Positions 7,082-14,142 of a stretch of DNA of 30,036 nt are shown here, piece by piece. Both the position numbers and the translations under genes were made by a program. Under the pieces are notes generated by a model, which searched no databases, was not told where the DNA came from, and saw only the letters and a program-made list of their open reading frames with translations. The stretch's first letter is position 1. Each line of letters opens with the position of its first letter. The stretch is from an uncultured Oribacterium sp. GTDB taxonomy: Bacteria; Bacillota; Clostridia; Lachnospirales; Lachnospiraceae. The DNA lies in NCBI GenBank assembly GCA_900770445.1, contig CAAGKO010000054.1:1-30036 (forward strand), read 5' to 3'.

Positions 7082-7125
7082 TAGTTCACAGATTCAGGAA
7101 ACGTACTGGAAAGGGGATAGCGGAT

Positions 7126-7578
7126 ATGATTCTCATCGATTACAAGGATCGACGTCCTCTCTATGAGCAGATCGTGGAAAAGCTGTCGGATCTGATGGTC
7201 CGGGGCGTGCTCGCGCAGGACAGTCAGCTGCCGTCCGTCCGAAGTCTTGCGACGGAGCTGTCGATCAATCCGAATACGATCCAGCGGGCGTATGCGGAGC
7301 TCGAGCGACAGGGCTATATCTACTCGGTGAAGGGACGCGGCAGCTTCGTGGCGGAAAATCACCAGATTCGTGCGAAGAAGCAGGTCGAAATCTGGCGGGA
7401 GCTCGCACTGCTGGTTGAGGACGCACGGAACGCCGGCATCACGATGGAGGCATTTCAGGCGCAGGTGGCGCAGAATTATGAACTGAATCCGGGCACAGGC
7501 GCAGGCACAGAAACAGGATCTGGTGCAGGCCAGGACGCAGACTCGGAATACGAAACAGAAACAGGAGGCAGAAGATGA
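7126..7578 (+). CDS. GntR-family transcriptional regulator, YtrA subfamily
   Basis: The 150-residue protein has an N-terminal winged helix (residues ~1-75) with the GntR signature: P-L-Y-E-Q-I, then L-P-S-V-R-S-L-A and N-P-N-T-I-Q-R-A-Y-A-E-L-E. A short helical dimerisation tail follows, with no large effector domain, as usual for YtrA types, which repress adjacent ABC exporter genes. The last ~30 residues are an odd low-complexity run of G, T, E and A (N-P-G-T-G-A-G-T-E-T-G-S-G-A-G), encoded by short imperfect DNA repeats around 7492-7530. This tail is not part of the fold and may have grown by slippage. It overlaps the next gene by four bases (ATGA), so the two are coupled. Confidence 0.92.
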   Translation: MILIDYKDRRPLYEQIVEKLSDLMVRGVLAQDSQLPSVRSLATELSINPNTIQRAYAELERQGYIYSVKGRGSFVAENHQIRAKKQVEIWRELALLVEDARNAGITMEAFQAQVAQNYELNPGTGAGTETGSGAGQDADSEYETETGGRR

Positions 7579-8474
7579 TAAAGGCGGACAATCTGACCAA
7601 GCGCTTTCAGGGCGTGACCGCAGTGGATCATATCCATGCGGAGATTCAGGACGGCACGGTGTTCGGTCTGATCGGCACGAACGGTGCCGGGAAGAGCACC
7701 TTCCTCCGGATGGCGGCAGGGATCCTGAAGCCGGATGAAGGCACGATCACCCTCGATGGGGAGTCGGTTTTCGAGGATACTCGGGTGAAGGCACGTTGCT
7801 TTTATATCCCGGATGAGCCATATTTTCTCGGAAACGGTACAGCGGACGATATGAAGACATTTTACCAGGGTATCTATCCGAAGTTTGATACAGATCGATT
7901 CGGAAAACTTCTGAAGAGCTTCGAGCTCGACGGACGCCGGAAGATCCAGACCTTTTCGAAGGGCATGAAGAAGCAGCTCGCGGTGCTGCTCGGCATCTGC
8001 GCCGGCACGGATTATCTTTTCTGTGATGAGACTTTCGACGGCCTCGATCCGGTGATGCGGCAGACGGTGAAGAGCCTCTTTGCAAACGACCTCGAGGAGC
8101 GGCACCTGACACCGGTGATCGCCTCGCATAACCTGCGCGAGCTCGAGGATATCTGTGATCACGTGGGGCTCCTGCACCGGGGCGGCATGCTGCTCTCGAA
8201 GGACCTCGACGATATGAAGATGAATATTCATAAGATCCAGTGCGTTCTGCCTGCCGGGCTTGACCGCACGAACCTGCAGAATCTCGACATCATGACGGCG
8301 GAGCAGCGCGGAAGCCTGCTGACGCTCACGGTGCGGGGACAGAAGGAGGAGATCCAGGCGCGGATGCAGAGCTATCATCCGGTCTTTTTCGAGATGATCC
8401 CGCTCTCCCTGGAGGAAATCTTTATCAGCGAAACGGAGGTGGCCGGTTATGACATCAAGAAGCTTATTTTTTAA
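7575..8474 (+). CDS. ABC transporter ATP-binding protein
   Basis: The 299-residue ATPase carries Walker A G-T-N-G-A-G-K-S-T (~35-43), a divergent signature F-S-K-G-M-K-K-Q (~133-140), Walker B Y-L-F-C-D-E-T-F-D-G-L-D (the usual P after D-E is T here) and the switch histidine in A-S-H-N-L-R-E. The C-terminal ~70 residues are a small extension as in YtrB/BcrA-type exporters. It sits between its likely repressor and its permease and overlaps both genes (4 and 26 bases). This is the classic GntR/ATPase/permease operon used for exporting peptides, lipids or antibiotics acting on the envelope. The substrate is unknown. Confidence 0.93.
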   Translation: MIKADNLTKRFQGVTAVDHIHAEIQDGTVFGLIGTNGAGKSTFLRMAAGILKPDEGTITLDGESVFEDTRVKARCFYIPDEPYFLGNGTADDMKTFYQGIYPKFDTDRFGKLLKSFELDGRRKIQTFSKGMKKQLAVLLGICAGTDYLFCDETFDGLDPVMRQTVKSLFANDLEERHLTPVIASHNLRELEDICDHVGLLHRGGMLLSKDLDDMKMNIHKIQCVLPAGLDRTNLQNLDIMTAEQRGSLLTLTVRGQKEEIQARMQSYHPVFFEMIPLSLEEIFISETEVAGYDIKKLIF

Positions 8475-10932
8475 ATACATGAAGGAAAATACGAAGCAGC
8501 GCATCTGGAACCTGGCGCTCGTCCTGCTCCTGTGCTTCTTCACCTTCCCGGTGACGACGGCGCTCTGGAGCAGCACGGCCTTCCGACCGGAAAATCTGAA
8601 CAGCAGTCTCCCGGCGGATCTCGCACTGGCACAGGCGCAGAGGGACTTCACGCGCGACATGCTGCGGATGTACTCCATGAAGGGTGGCGCACTCGCGTTC
8701 ATGCTGACGATTGCAGCAGTGGTGCTGGCGGCCTCCGGCTTTGCGTACCTGCACTCGAAAAAGAAAACGGATTTCTACCACAGCCTTCCGATCCGACGGG
8801 AGATGCTGTACGCGGTGACCTGCCTGAATGGCTTTCTCTACATGGCCGTCGCCTATCTCGGCTTCCTGACGGTCGCTGCCGTTATGATCCGCGTGAAGGG
8901 CGTGCCGTTCGACTGGGGCAGCCTGTACCTCGCGAGTGTCGAGCACCTGTGCTTCTTCGCCCTCGTGTACATGACCGCGATTCTCAGCATGCTGCTGACC
9001 GGAAATCTGGTGGTGGGCCTGCTGGGCATCGGCGTGCTTTTCAGCTGGGGACCGGTGATCTGCATGACGATCTCGGCGTATTTTTTGGAGTATTTCACGA
9101 CCTTTTATGGTGACGACAGCTTCCTGCTGGCGCTCAGTGAGCGGACCTCCCCGGTCGCCTGGTATGTGAAGGCCTGCATGTCTTCGCAGCCTGGACGTAT
9201 GGCGCTGTGGGCAATGCTGGCATCGGCAGTGCTGTTCCTCCTCGGTATGCTCCTCTATCGCCGACGTCCGTCCGAGGCAGCCGGCCACGCGATGGCTTTT
9301 CCGATTACGGAGCCAATCATCCGCTTCCTGATCGCCGTGCCGTCGTCGCTCCTGCTCGGCGCGATGTTCCACTTGGTGATGTGCGAGGATGGCTGGACCG
9401 TGTTCGGCCTCGTCTGCGGACTCCTCCTCGTGAGCTGCATCATCGAAATCATCTATCACTTCGATTTCAAGAGCCTGTTTGCGCATAAGCGGCAGCTTCT
9501 TGTGAGTGCGGTCTTTGTCGGCGTCGCCTTCGCAATCTTCCGCTTCGACCTCTTCGGCTACGACCGTTACCTGCCGGCGACGGAGAAGCTCGCGTCCGGC
9601 GGCATCTACTGCGACCTCCTCGATCCGGATGCGACGAGCCAGTACCACTCAACGGTGGAATATACCGAGGGCTGGTATGGCGTAACGTTTGACGCGATGC
9701 CGTCCTCGACGCTGGCGGATGAGATGCAGATCTCGGACGATCAGGGCCTCGAACTCCTCCATACGATCGCGGCGCAGGGTGTGCACGATGCGGCACAGGC
9801 CCGGGACCGCTTCCTGCGGGGCGGCGGGCGCTCCTATGATGTCGAGGAGGACGATGCGGCGTTTCATAACGTCACGATCGCATGGCACCTCCGGAACGGT
9901 CGGACCGTCTACCGCAGCTATCGGGTCAATGTCTCCGGCGTGAGAGCAGCGCTCGAGGCGGTCTATGATCTCGACGCCTACAAGACGGCGATGTATCCGG
10001 TACTGTCGCTGACCGCGGACGATGTCGCCGGCATCAACTATAAGGAAGAGGATGAGTGCAGCCACGTGAAGCTCTCCGGAGCCGACATGAAGGCGGCGCT
10101 GCTCGCGGCGTACCAGGAGGAGCTGAAGGCGCTGACGAGCGAGACCAGAGCGCACGAGATGCCGATCGCGGAGATTCAGTTTAAGACGAACGAGCAGCAG
10201 GCACTCATCCAGAAGCTGCGCGACGAAGGCGGCAACTACACGCTCTTCAACCACTATTACTACTACCCGATCTACCCGTCCTTCACGAAGACCATCGCGC
10301 TTCTCCGGGCGTGCGGTGTCGAGGTCGGCGGGATGGTGACCCCGGAAAAGACCGCGAGCATCACGCTCTCATACCAGGGTGTCTCGGTTTCGGAAGAGGA
10401 GATGGCACCGGCAGACACGGAGCTCGGCCAGCGCCAGCGGAAGTACCTGAGTGACGACCGCCGTGCGATGCTGACCGTGACGGACCCGGAACAGATTCGG
10501 GAAATCCTCGCGGCCTCCGCTTCCCGCTCTATCGTTTCCCTGAACCCGCTCATGAACACGGATGATGGCATGGAAATCTGCGTGGATATGAAGCGGTCGG
10601 ATACGAAGTTTGCTGTGAACGTGGGTCAGCTGAAGAGCAGTGATGCGGCGACGGACACGGATGCAGATGCGCTCGAAACTGCAGACGATGACGATCTGGA
10701 TACGTTCGATGATGGTGCCGTGTCGACGTACAGCGATGATGATCAGGATGATGACGCGTTCGATGACGATATGTTTGATGACGATGACCTGTACGATTTG
10801 GAAGAAGATGAGGAAATCGAGGCCGAGGACCGCGGCTCCTTCTCGAGAAACTTCTACTACGGACAGATTCCACAGTTCGTTATAGACGAATTCGGACTCA
10901 CGCCGGACATCATGGAGAAGAATAAAGTGTGA
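8449..10932 (+). CDS. ABC-2-type permease with a large extracytoplasmic region and acidic tail
   Basis: The 827-residue membrane protein is the partner of the preceding ATPase. Residues ~1-360 contain about nine hydrophobic segments. About 450 soluble residues follow, resembling the DUF6449-type region of Firmicute ABC permeases (name from memory). A striking insertion at ~731-794 is roughly half Asp/Glu, with runs such as D-D-D-D-L-Y-D-L-E-E-D-E-E. After it the sequence returns to ordinary composition (F-Y-Y-G-Q-I-P-Q-F-V-I-D-E-F-G-L). The acidic block could bind cations or be a slippage product, since the DNA is a string of GAT/GAC codons. It overlaps the ATPase gene by 26 bases. Transport direction (export) is inferred from the family. 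Confidence 0.85.
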   Translation: MTSRSLFFKYMKENTKQRIWNLALVLLLCFFTFPVTTALWSSTAFRPENLNSSLPADLALAQAQRDFTRDMLRMYSMKGGALAFMLTIAAVVLAASGFAYLHSKKKTDFYHSLPIRREMLYAVTCLNGFLYMAVAYLGFLTVAAVMIRVKGVPFDWGSLYLASVEHLCFFALVYMTAILSMLLTGNLVVGLLGIGVLFSWGPVICMTISAYFLEYFTTFYGDDSFLLALSERTSPVAWYVKACMSSQPGRMALWAMLASAVLFLLGMLLYRRRPSEAAGHAMAFPITEPIIRFLIAVPSSLLLGAMFHLVMCEDGWTVFGLVCGLLLVSCIIEIIYHFDFKSLFAHKRQLLVSAVFVGVAFAIFRFDLFGYDRYLPATEKLASGGIYCDLLDPDATSQYHSTVEYTEGWYGVTFDAMPSSTLADEMQISDDQGLELLHTIAAQGVHDAAQARDRFLRGGGRSYDVEEDDAAFHNVTIAWHLRNGRTVYRSYRVNVSGVRAALEAVYDLDAYKTAMYPVLSLTADDVAGINYKEEDECSHVKLSGADMKAALLAAYQEELKALTSETRAHEMPIAEIQFKTNEQQALIQKLRDEGGNYTLFNHYYYYPIYPSFTKTIALLRACGVEVGGMVTPEKTASITLSYQGVSVSEEEMAPADTELGQRQRKYLSDDRRAMLTVTDPEQIREILAASASRSIVSLNPLMNTDDGMEICVDMKRSDTKFAVNVGQLKSSDAATDTDADALETADDDDLDTFDDGAVSTYSDDDQDDDAFDDDMFDDDDLYDLEEDEEIEAEDRGSFSRNFYYGQIPQFVIDEFGLTPDIMEKNKV

Positions 10933-10971
10933 TGGCGTAGAAATCGTACAGATGAAAAGAGCATAAACGAT

Positions 10972-11005
10972 AAGGAAGGGAAGCTCGATGGGGCTTCCCT
11001 TCCTT
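10972..11005. terminator. Bidirectional terminator between the ABC operon and the toxin-antitoxin pair
   Basis: AAGGAAGGGAAGC (10972-10984) pairs perfectly with GCTTCCCTTCCTT (10993-11005). It serves the plus-strand permease. On the minus strand it begins inside the antitoxin stop codon, so it can also end that operon. Confidence 0.85.
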
Positions 11006-11325
11006 TACGCTTCAACTTTTACAAACGGATATTCTTCTGTCAAATTTCTGTTTCTCTCCATCATGCTCAGTATACGACTGGATGAACCTGCCGGATGATT
11101 CACGCCAGCTTCCCAGGATTCTACGGTTTTAACCGAAACGCCCAGATATTCCGCAAAAAGCTTTTGGGACATCCCTGTTTCATGCCGAATCGCCTTTACT
11201 TCCTGAGCTGTATAGCTTTTCACCGGTGTGATCATCACTGTGCGACGGGAAAGCTTTTTTATTTTTCGCGCATCATCGATGGCCTCATCAAGACCAGCCA
11301 TGATGCTGTTAAATACACTACTCAT
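11005..11325 (-). CDS. HigA-type antitoxin with helix-turn-helix
   Basis: The 106-residue protein ends in an Xre/HTH domain: Y-T-A-Q-E-V-K-A-I-R, then G-M-S-Q-K-L-F-A-E-Y-L-G-V-S-V-K-T-V-E-S-W-E-A-G (~55-75), the recognition helix type of HigA/NadS antitoxins that neutralise RelE-fold toxins and repress their own operon. The ~40-residue N-terminal part is helical and probably binds the toxin. It is the second gene and overlaps the toxin by four bases. Toxin-first order is typical for hig systems. A dyad at 11721-11731 is a candidate binding site. Confidence 0.88.
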   Translation of the reverse strand: MSSVFNSIMAGLDEAIDDARKIKKLSRRTVMITPVKSYTAQEVKAIRHETGMSQKLFAEYLGVSVKTVESWEAGVNHPAGSSSRILSMMERNRNLTEEYPFVKVEA

Positions 11326-11690
11326 TCGTGAACTCCTCCTTTTTTTAATTCTTCAAGCAGAATGCTCAAACGTTTCTTGATTTCATTTCTCTCTGCTTTT
11401 GAGAGATTTTCTTTTTCGTTTTTAGGAAAAGCGGTGATTAAATAGACTGTTTCCAGGCATATAAAATCGACATAGCAGACTCTGGCACTTCCGCTTTTAC
11501 CTCTTCCTTCGTATGCAAACCTCATTTTTCGAAGACCGCCGGTTCCCTCCATCACGGGACCGATGTCGGGACGCTGTAATATCAAAAGCTCCAGCTGCCG
11601 AAGATCTTCGTCATCAAAGCCTAGATTTTTCCACTGCTTCGTAAATTCTGTGGTCTGAATGAATGTTCTTGCAATCTGACGTTCAAGCAT
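11322..11690 (-). CDS. RelE/HigB-type toxin
   Basis: The 122-residue protein has the RelE/HigB layout: an N-terminal helix (T-T-E-F-T-K-Q-W, then L-R-Q-L-E-L-L-I-L), a central G-T-G-G-L-R-K-M-R-F-A (~50-60), G-K-S-G-S-A-R-V-C-Y-V (~64-74) and a beta strand Y-L-I-T-A-F-P-K-N-E-K-E-N-L. This is the K-x-E-x-x-x-L-S motif of HigB-2-like toxins, which cleave mRNA on the ribosome. The ribosome site GAGGAGG sits just before the ATG at 11690. It is transcribed with the antitoxin from a clear promoter at 11713-11741. AT-rich composition fits a mobile stability module. Confidence 0.9.
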   Translation of the reverse strand: MLERQIARTFIQTTEFTKQWKNLGFDDEDLRQLELLILQRPDIGPVMEGTGGLRKMRFAYEGRGKSGSARVCYVDFICLETVYLITAFPKNEKENLSKAERNEIKKRLSILLEELKKGGVHE

Positions 11691-11712
11691 TTGTCCTCCT
11701 CTTACAAAATAT

Positions 11713-11741
11713 ATTTTACCCTATTCAATAGTAGATTTCAA
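11713..11741 (-). promoter_or_regulatory. Promoter and candidate operator of the toxin-antitoxin operon
   Basis: On the minus strand TTGAAA (11741-11736) and TAAAAT (11718-11713) are 17 bases apart. The palindrome CTATTCAATAG (11721-11731) fills the spacer next to the -10, where antitoxin binding would block RNA polymerase. Confidence 0.7.
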
Positions 11742-11937
11742 CCGAAAAGGTCTGGCTGCATTCGGGTATGTAAATTCGATATGTTTATACTACTGATTGT
11801 AGCATATCTCCCATGTAAAAGCAAACATACGTTCTAACTGCTTCTGGAAGGTGCCTTATTTCAAACGAACAAACCAATACATAAACGGCACGCAGATGCT
11901 CAGGAATTTCATCGAGCTGTAGGCATGTTTCCTGTGT

Positions 11938-11995
11938 TTTTTGACATGTTATGCCTGCTTTGAGGCCTTCAAAAGCAGGCAAGATATGTCAAAAA
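11938..11995. repeat. Long imperfect inverted repeat
   Basis: TTTTTGACAT (11938-11947) pairs with ATGTCAAAAA (11986-11995), and GCCTGCTTT (11953-11961) pairs with AAAGCAGGC (11972-11980). Five mostly unpaired bases separate the two blocks on each side, and the loop is short. Arms are about 26 bases. There is no coding gene here, and the hairpin lies just before interleaved repeats and gene remnants, so it may be the end of a lost mobile element. Confidence 0.6.
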
Positions 11996-12005
11996 CCGCA
12001 GTATC

Positions 12006-12063
12006 GTGCCTACGGTATTACTTCAAAATGTTCGATTTCTGTAGGCACAATTCCATTTTGAAG
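12006..12063. repeat. Two interleaved inverted repeats (pseudoknot-like order)
   Basis: GTGCCTAC (12006-12013) is complementary to GTAGGCAC (12041-12048). CTTCAAAATG (12021-12030) is complementary to CATTTTGAAG (12054-12063). The order a-b-a'-b' would fold as an H-type pseudoknot in RNA. CTGTAGGCA also occurs as a direct repeat at 11918-11926. The right end abuts the 5' edge of the TRAP permease remnant. No known RNA family is recognised. Confidence 0.5.
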
Positions 12064-12079
12064 CGTTTACAGTGCTTGC

Positions 12080-12226
12080 AGTGCCCGGGTAGCGCCCGAC
12101 GCATCGAAGGATTATCCGACCACGAAGGCGCTGATTCTGTTCTACGTGGTCATGGTCGTCGCCCTGCTCCTCGTCACCTATGTTCCGGCCTTTGCGATGG
12201 CACTTCCGAATCTCCTGATGCACTGA
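12080..12226 (+). pseudogene. 3' remnant of a TRAP transporter large permease (DctM-like)
   Basis: The last ~39 codons before the TGA at 12224 read D-Y-P-T-T-K-A-L-I-L-F-Y-V-V, then V-A-L-L-L-V-T-Y-V-P-A-F-A-M-A-L-P-N-L-L. The L-L-L-V-T-Y-x-P-A-x-x-x-x-L-P-N-L motif is the C-terminal end of DctM subunits, normally ~430 residues. There is no start codon or ribosome site, and the frame closes at a TGA at 12059. About 90 percent of the gene is missing. It lies directly before another 3' remnant, a dehydratase, with which TRAP systems for sugar acids often cluster. Confidence 0.65.
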
Positions 12227-12266
12227 TGCGGCAAATTGCTTATACTTAGAGCATGGGTGGCGGCGT

Positions 12267-12800
12267 GTCGTAAAGCATACGGCCTGCCCGAAGGAGATGA
12301 TGAAGGCGACGCTGACCGCGAAGCCATATGACAGTGAGGAAGCCTGCATTGCCGCCGTACTCGACGGCGAAGTGAAGCCGGGCGATGCGATCTTCATCCG
12401 CTACGAGGGACCGCGAGGCAGCGGCATGCCGGAGATGTTCTACACCGGTGAGGCGATCTGCGCGGATCCGAAGCTCGCATCCAGTGTCGCACTGATCACG
12501 GATGGCCGTTTCTCCGGCGCGAGCCGTGGCCCGGTCATCGGACATGTCAGCCCGGAGGCTGCGGTCGGCGGACCGATCGCCCTCATGGAGAAGGATGACC
12601 TCATCCAGATCGATGTGGAGCAGCGTCTGCTCGCCATCGTCGGTGTCAAGGGTGAGCCGAAGACCCCGGAGGAGATGGAGGCCATCCTCGCCGAGCGTCG
12701 CGCGAAGTGGCAGCCGAAGCCACAGAAGTACACGAAGGGCCTGCTGAAGCTCTATGCTCAGCACGCCGTCAGCCCGATGAAGGGCGCTTATATGGAGTGA
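12267..12800 (+). pseudogene. 3' remnant of an IlvD/Edd-family dehydratase
   Basis: The reading frame encodes the C-terminal ~175 residues of a dihydroxy-acid or sugar-acid dehydratase. It shows D-G-E-V-K-P-G-D-A-I-F-I-R-Y-E-G-P-R-G-S-G-M-P, L-I-T-D-G-R-F-S-G-A-S-R-G-P, and G-H-V-S-P-E-A-A-V-G-G-P-I-A-L. These are the swivelling domain motifs that cap the active site. Full-length members have 550-600 residues, so the N-terminal domain binding the Fe-S cluster and Mg is lost. Homology (V-V-K-x-T-A-C-P-K-E) begins before the ATG at 12297, showing that the ATG with its AAGGAG is internal sequence, although it could still be translated. The frame itself has no stops, so the truncation looks recent or the fragment is maintained. 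Confidence 0.8.
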
Positions 12801-12889
12801 TGCGTCGATCATCATCACTTTTTCGAAAATATCTCTTCACATAACGTAAAACTGTTTAGGATATATTCTCCAACCCTAATAGCATTTAG

Positions 12890-12934
12890 AGAGAAACGCC
12901 GCTTGGCCCAATCGGACCTGAGCGGCGTTTCTCT
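12890..12934. terminator. Strong hairpin after the dehydratase remnant
   Basis: AGAGAAACGCCGCT (12890-12903) pairs perfectly with AGCGGCGTTTCTCT (12921-12934), a 14-bp stem around a 17-base loop, with T-rich sequence at its 3' edge. It lies 90 bases beyond the remnant stop codon and was probably the terminator of the original operon. Confidence 0.7.
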
Positions 12935-12970
12935 ATGCATATTGACAGATGACCGATGGAAGCGTAAAAG

Positions 12971-13774
12971 ATGGGGATGAAGCATCGGCATCGATGTGCG
13001 GACGTATACATACGAGAGAGGCTGCATGGGAAGATGAAAAGCATGAGAGATACAACAGAATCCGAAAAAGCAAAATCAGTAATGGGATCAGAAAACGCTG
13101 AATCCGGGATGAAAGAGGCGCTGGAGCGGGACCTGAGCTATGGGAAACCGGTTGTCATCGCAGGTATCGTGCTGATCGCGATGGAGATATGGAAGCAGCT
13201 GACGCTGTGGCTTCTCGTGGAGGGCGGACAGTATAATGTCTGGTACTTCCCGTTTCAGCTCTGTTCCCTCCCGATGTATCTCGCTCTCCTCTATGGCATG
13301 CTGCGGAAGCGTACAGGGCGGCGTGCCGTCATCATCAAACGTGCCCTCCTGACCTTTCTGCAGGACTACGGCTTTCTCGGTGGTGCGCTGGCACTGATCG
13401 TACATGAAGGCCTCATGCATCCGGGACATCCGCTGCTGACGGCCCATGGCTTCATCTGGCATATCGTGATGCTGCTGACGGCGCTCTATATTCATGCCAC
13501 TGGACTTTCGGACAGGTCCTGCCGGGGATTCCGGCGTACCCTTCCGATCTTCGGCATCGCCGCCGTCCTCGCAGAGCTCATCAACATCGCCCTGCACCGC
13601 TATGGCGACTGTGATATGTTCTACATTACGCCATATCATCTCAGCTCTCAGCCGGTATTTCGTTCTATCGATGCCGTCATCGGACGCCCGGTCGGGATCC
13701 TTCTGTACCTCGGCTGCGTCGTCCTCGGTGCCTTTCTCGTGCATCGCGTCTTTTCGTTGATGCCTCGACGGTAA
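12971..13774 (+). CDS. YwaF-like integral membrane protein
   Basis: The product (up to 267 residues) has six or so hydrophobic segments from residue ~60 on. Its motifs G-G-Q-Y-N-V-W-Y-F-P-F-Q-L-C-S and P-M-Y-L, followed by a D-Y-G-F-L-G-G loop, are those I associate with YwaF/TIGR02206-type proteins of unknown function in Firmicutes. The N-terminal ~55 residues before the first membrane segment are polar and poorly conserved-looking. The start is uncertain: ATGs at 12971, 12977, 13034 and 13043 share the frame, and GGGAAG is best placed for 13043. It is intact, yet flanked on both sides by 3' remnants of unrelated genes. Confidence 0.7.
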   Translation: MGMKHRHRCADVYIRERLHGKMKSMRDTTESEKAKSVMGSENAESGMKEALERDLSYGKPVVIAGIVLIAMEIWKQLTLWLLVEGGQYNVWYFPFQLCSLPMYLALLYGMLRKRTGRRAVIIKRALLTFLQDYGFLGGALALIVHEGLMHPGHPLLTAHGFIWHIVMLLTALYIHATGLSDRSCRGFRRTLPIFGIAAVLAELINIALHRYGDCDMFYITPYHLSSQPVFRSIDAVIGRPVGILLYLGCVVLGAFLVHRVFSLMPRR

Positions 13775-13824
13775 CAGTTCGTGGAGTTGGGCCGGAGGGG
13801 CGGCAATGAAGTTTCCACAGAGAC

Positions 13825-13992
13825 TTCTTCGGCATCTCGACCCCGGAGCAGGCCGCGAAGATGGCCGCACTGTCGGACGGTGCCATCGTCGGCTCCGCGA
13901 TCATCACGCTCATCGCGAAGCATGGAACGGACGCCGCCGGCCCGGTGAGAGATTACGTGAAGCAGATGGCGGACGCGGTGCACGCGGTGTAG
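13825..13992 (+). pseudogene. trpA: 3' remnant of tryptophan synthase alpha chain
   Basis: The frame ending at TAG 13990-13992 reads F-G-I-S-T-P-E-Q-A-A-K-M-A, then S-D-G-A-I-V-G-S-A-I-I and V-R-D-Y-V-K-Q-M. This is the C-terminal end of TrpA, including the G-I-S loop and the S-D-G-x-I-V-G-S-A phosphate-binding motif. Only ~55 of ~260 residues are present. An in-frame TGA at 13807 closes the frame upstream and there is no start. The natural terminator still follows, so the 3' end of the original gene with its terminator was kept. No other trp gene is nearby. Confidence 0.85.
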
Positions 13993-13998
13993 GTAAGG

Positions 13999-14024
13999 AG
14001 CCGGCGGGATATCCCGCCGGCTTT
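13999..14024. terminator. Perfect palindromic terminator after the trpA remnant
   Basis: AGCCGGCGGG-ATAT-CCCGCCGGCT is followed by TTTT. A near-identical stem-loop occurs at 16348-16371 after the rmd-like gene, suggesting copying of the terminator or convergent sequence. Confidence 0.85.
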
Positions 14025-14142
14025 TCAGCGCCTTTTTTCGTCTTAAGGTATGGAATCCTCGCTGACATGTGATAAACTATGTGAAAGTATGGCCAGTCCA
14101 CACATGAAAAAGATTTTTCCATAGAAAGAACAGGAGACATAT

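Noticed and set aside
11785..11982. Minus-strand ORF of 65 residues
   Set aside because: No ribosome site, no recognised family, and it overlaps the long inverted repeat. A degraded gene cannot be excluded.
11941..12249. Plus-strand ORF of 102 residues
   Set aside because: It reads through the inverted repeats and crosses the TRAP remnant in the wrong frame; the real remnant frame ends at 12226.
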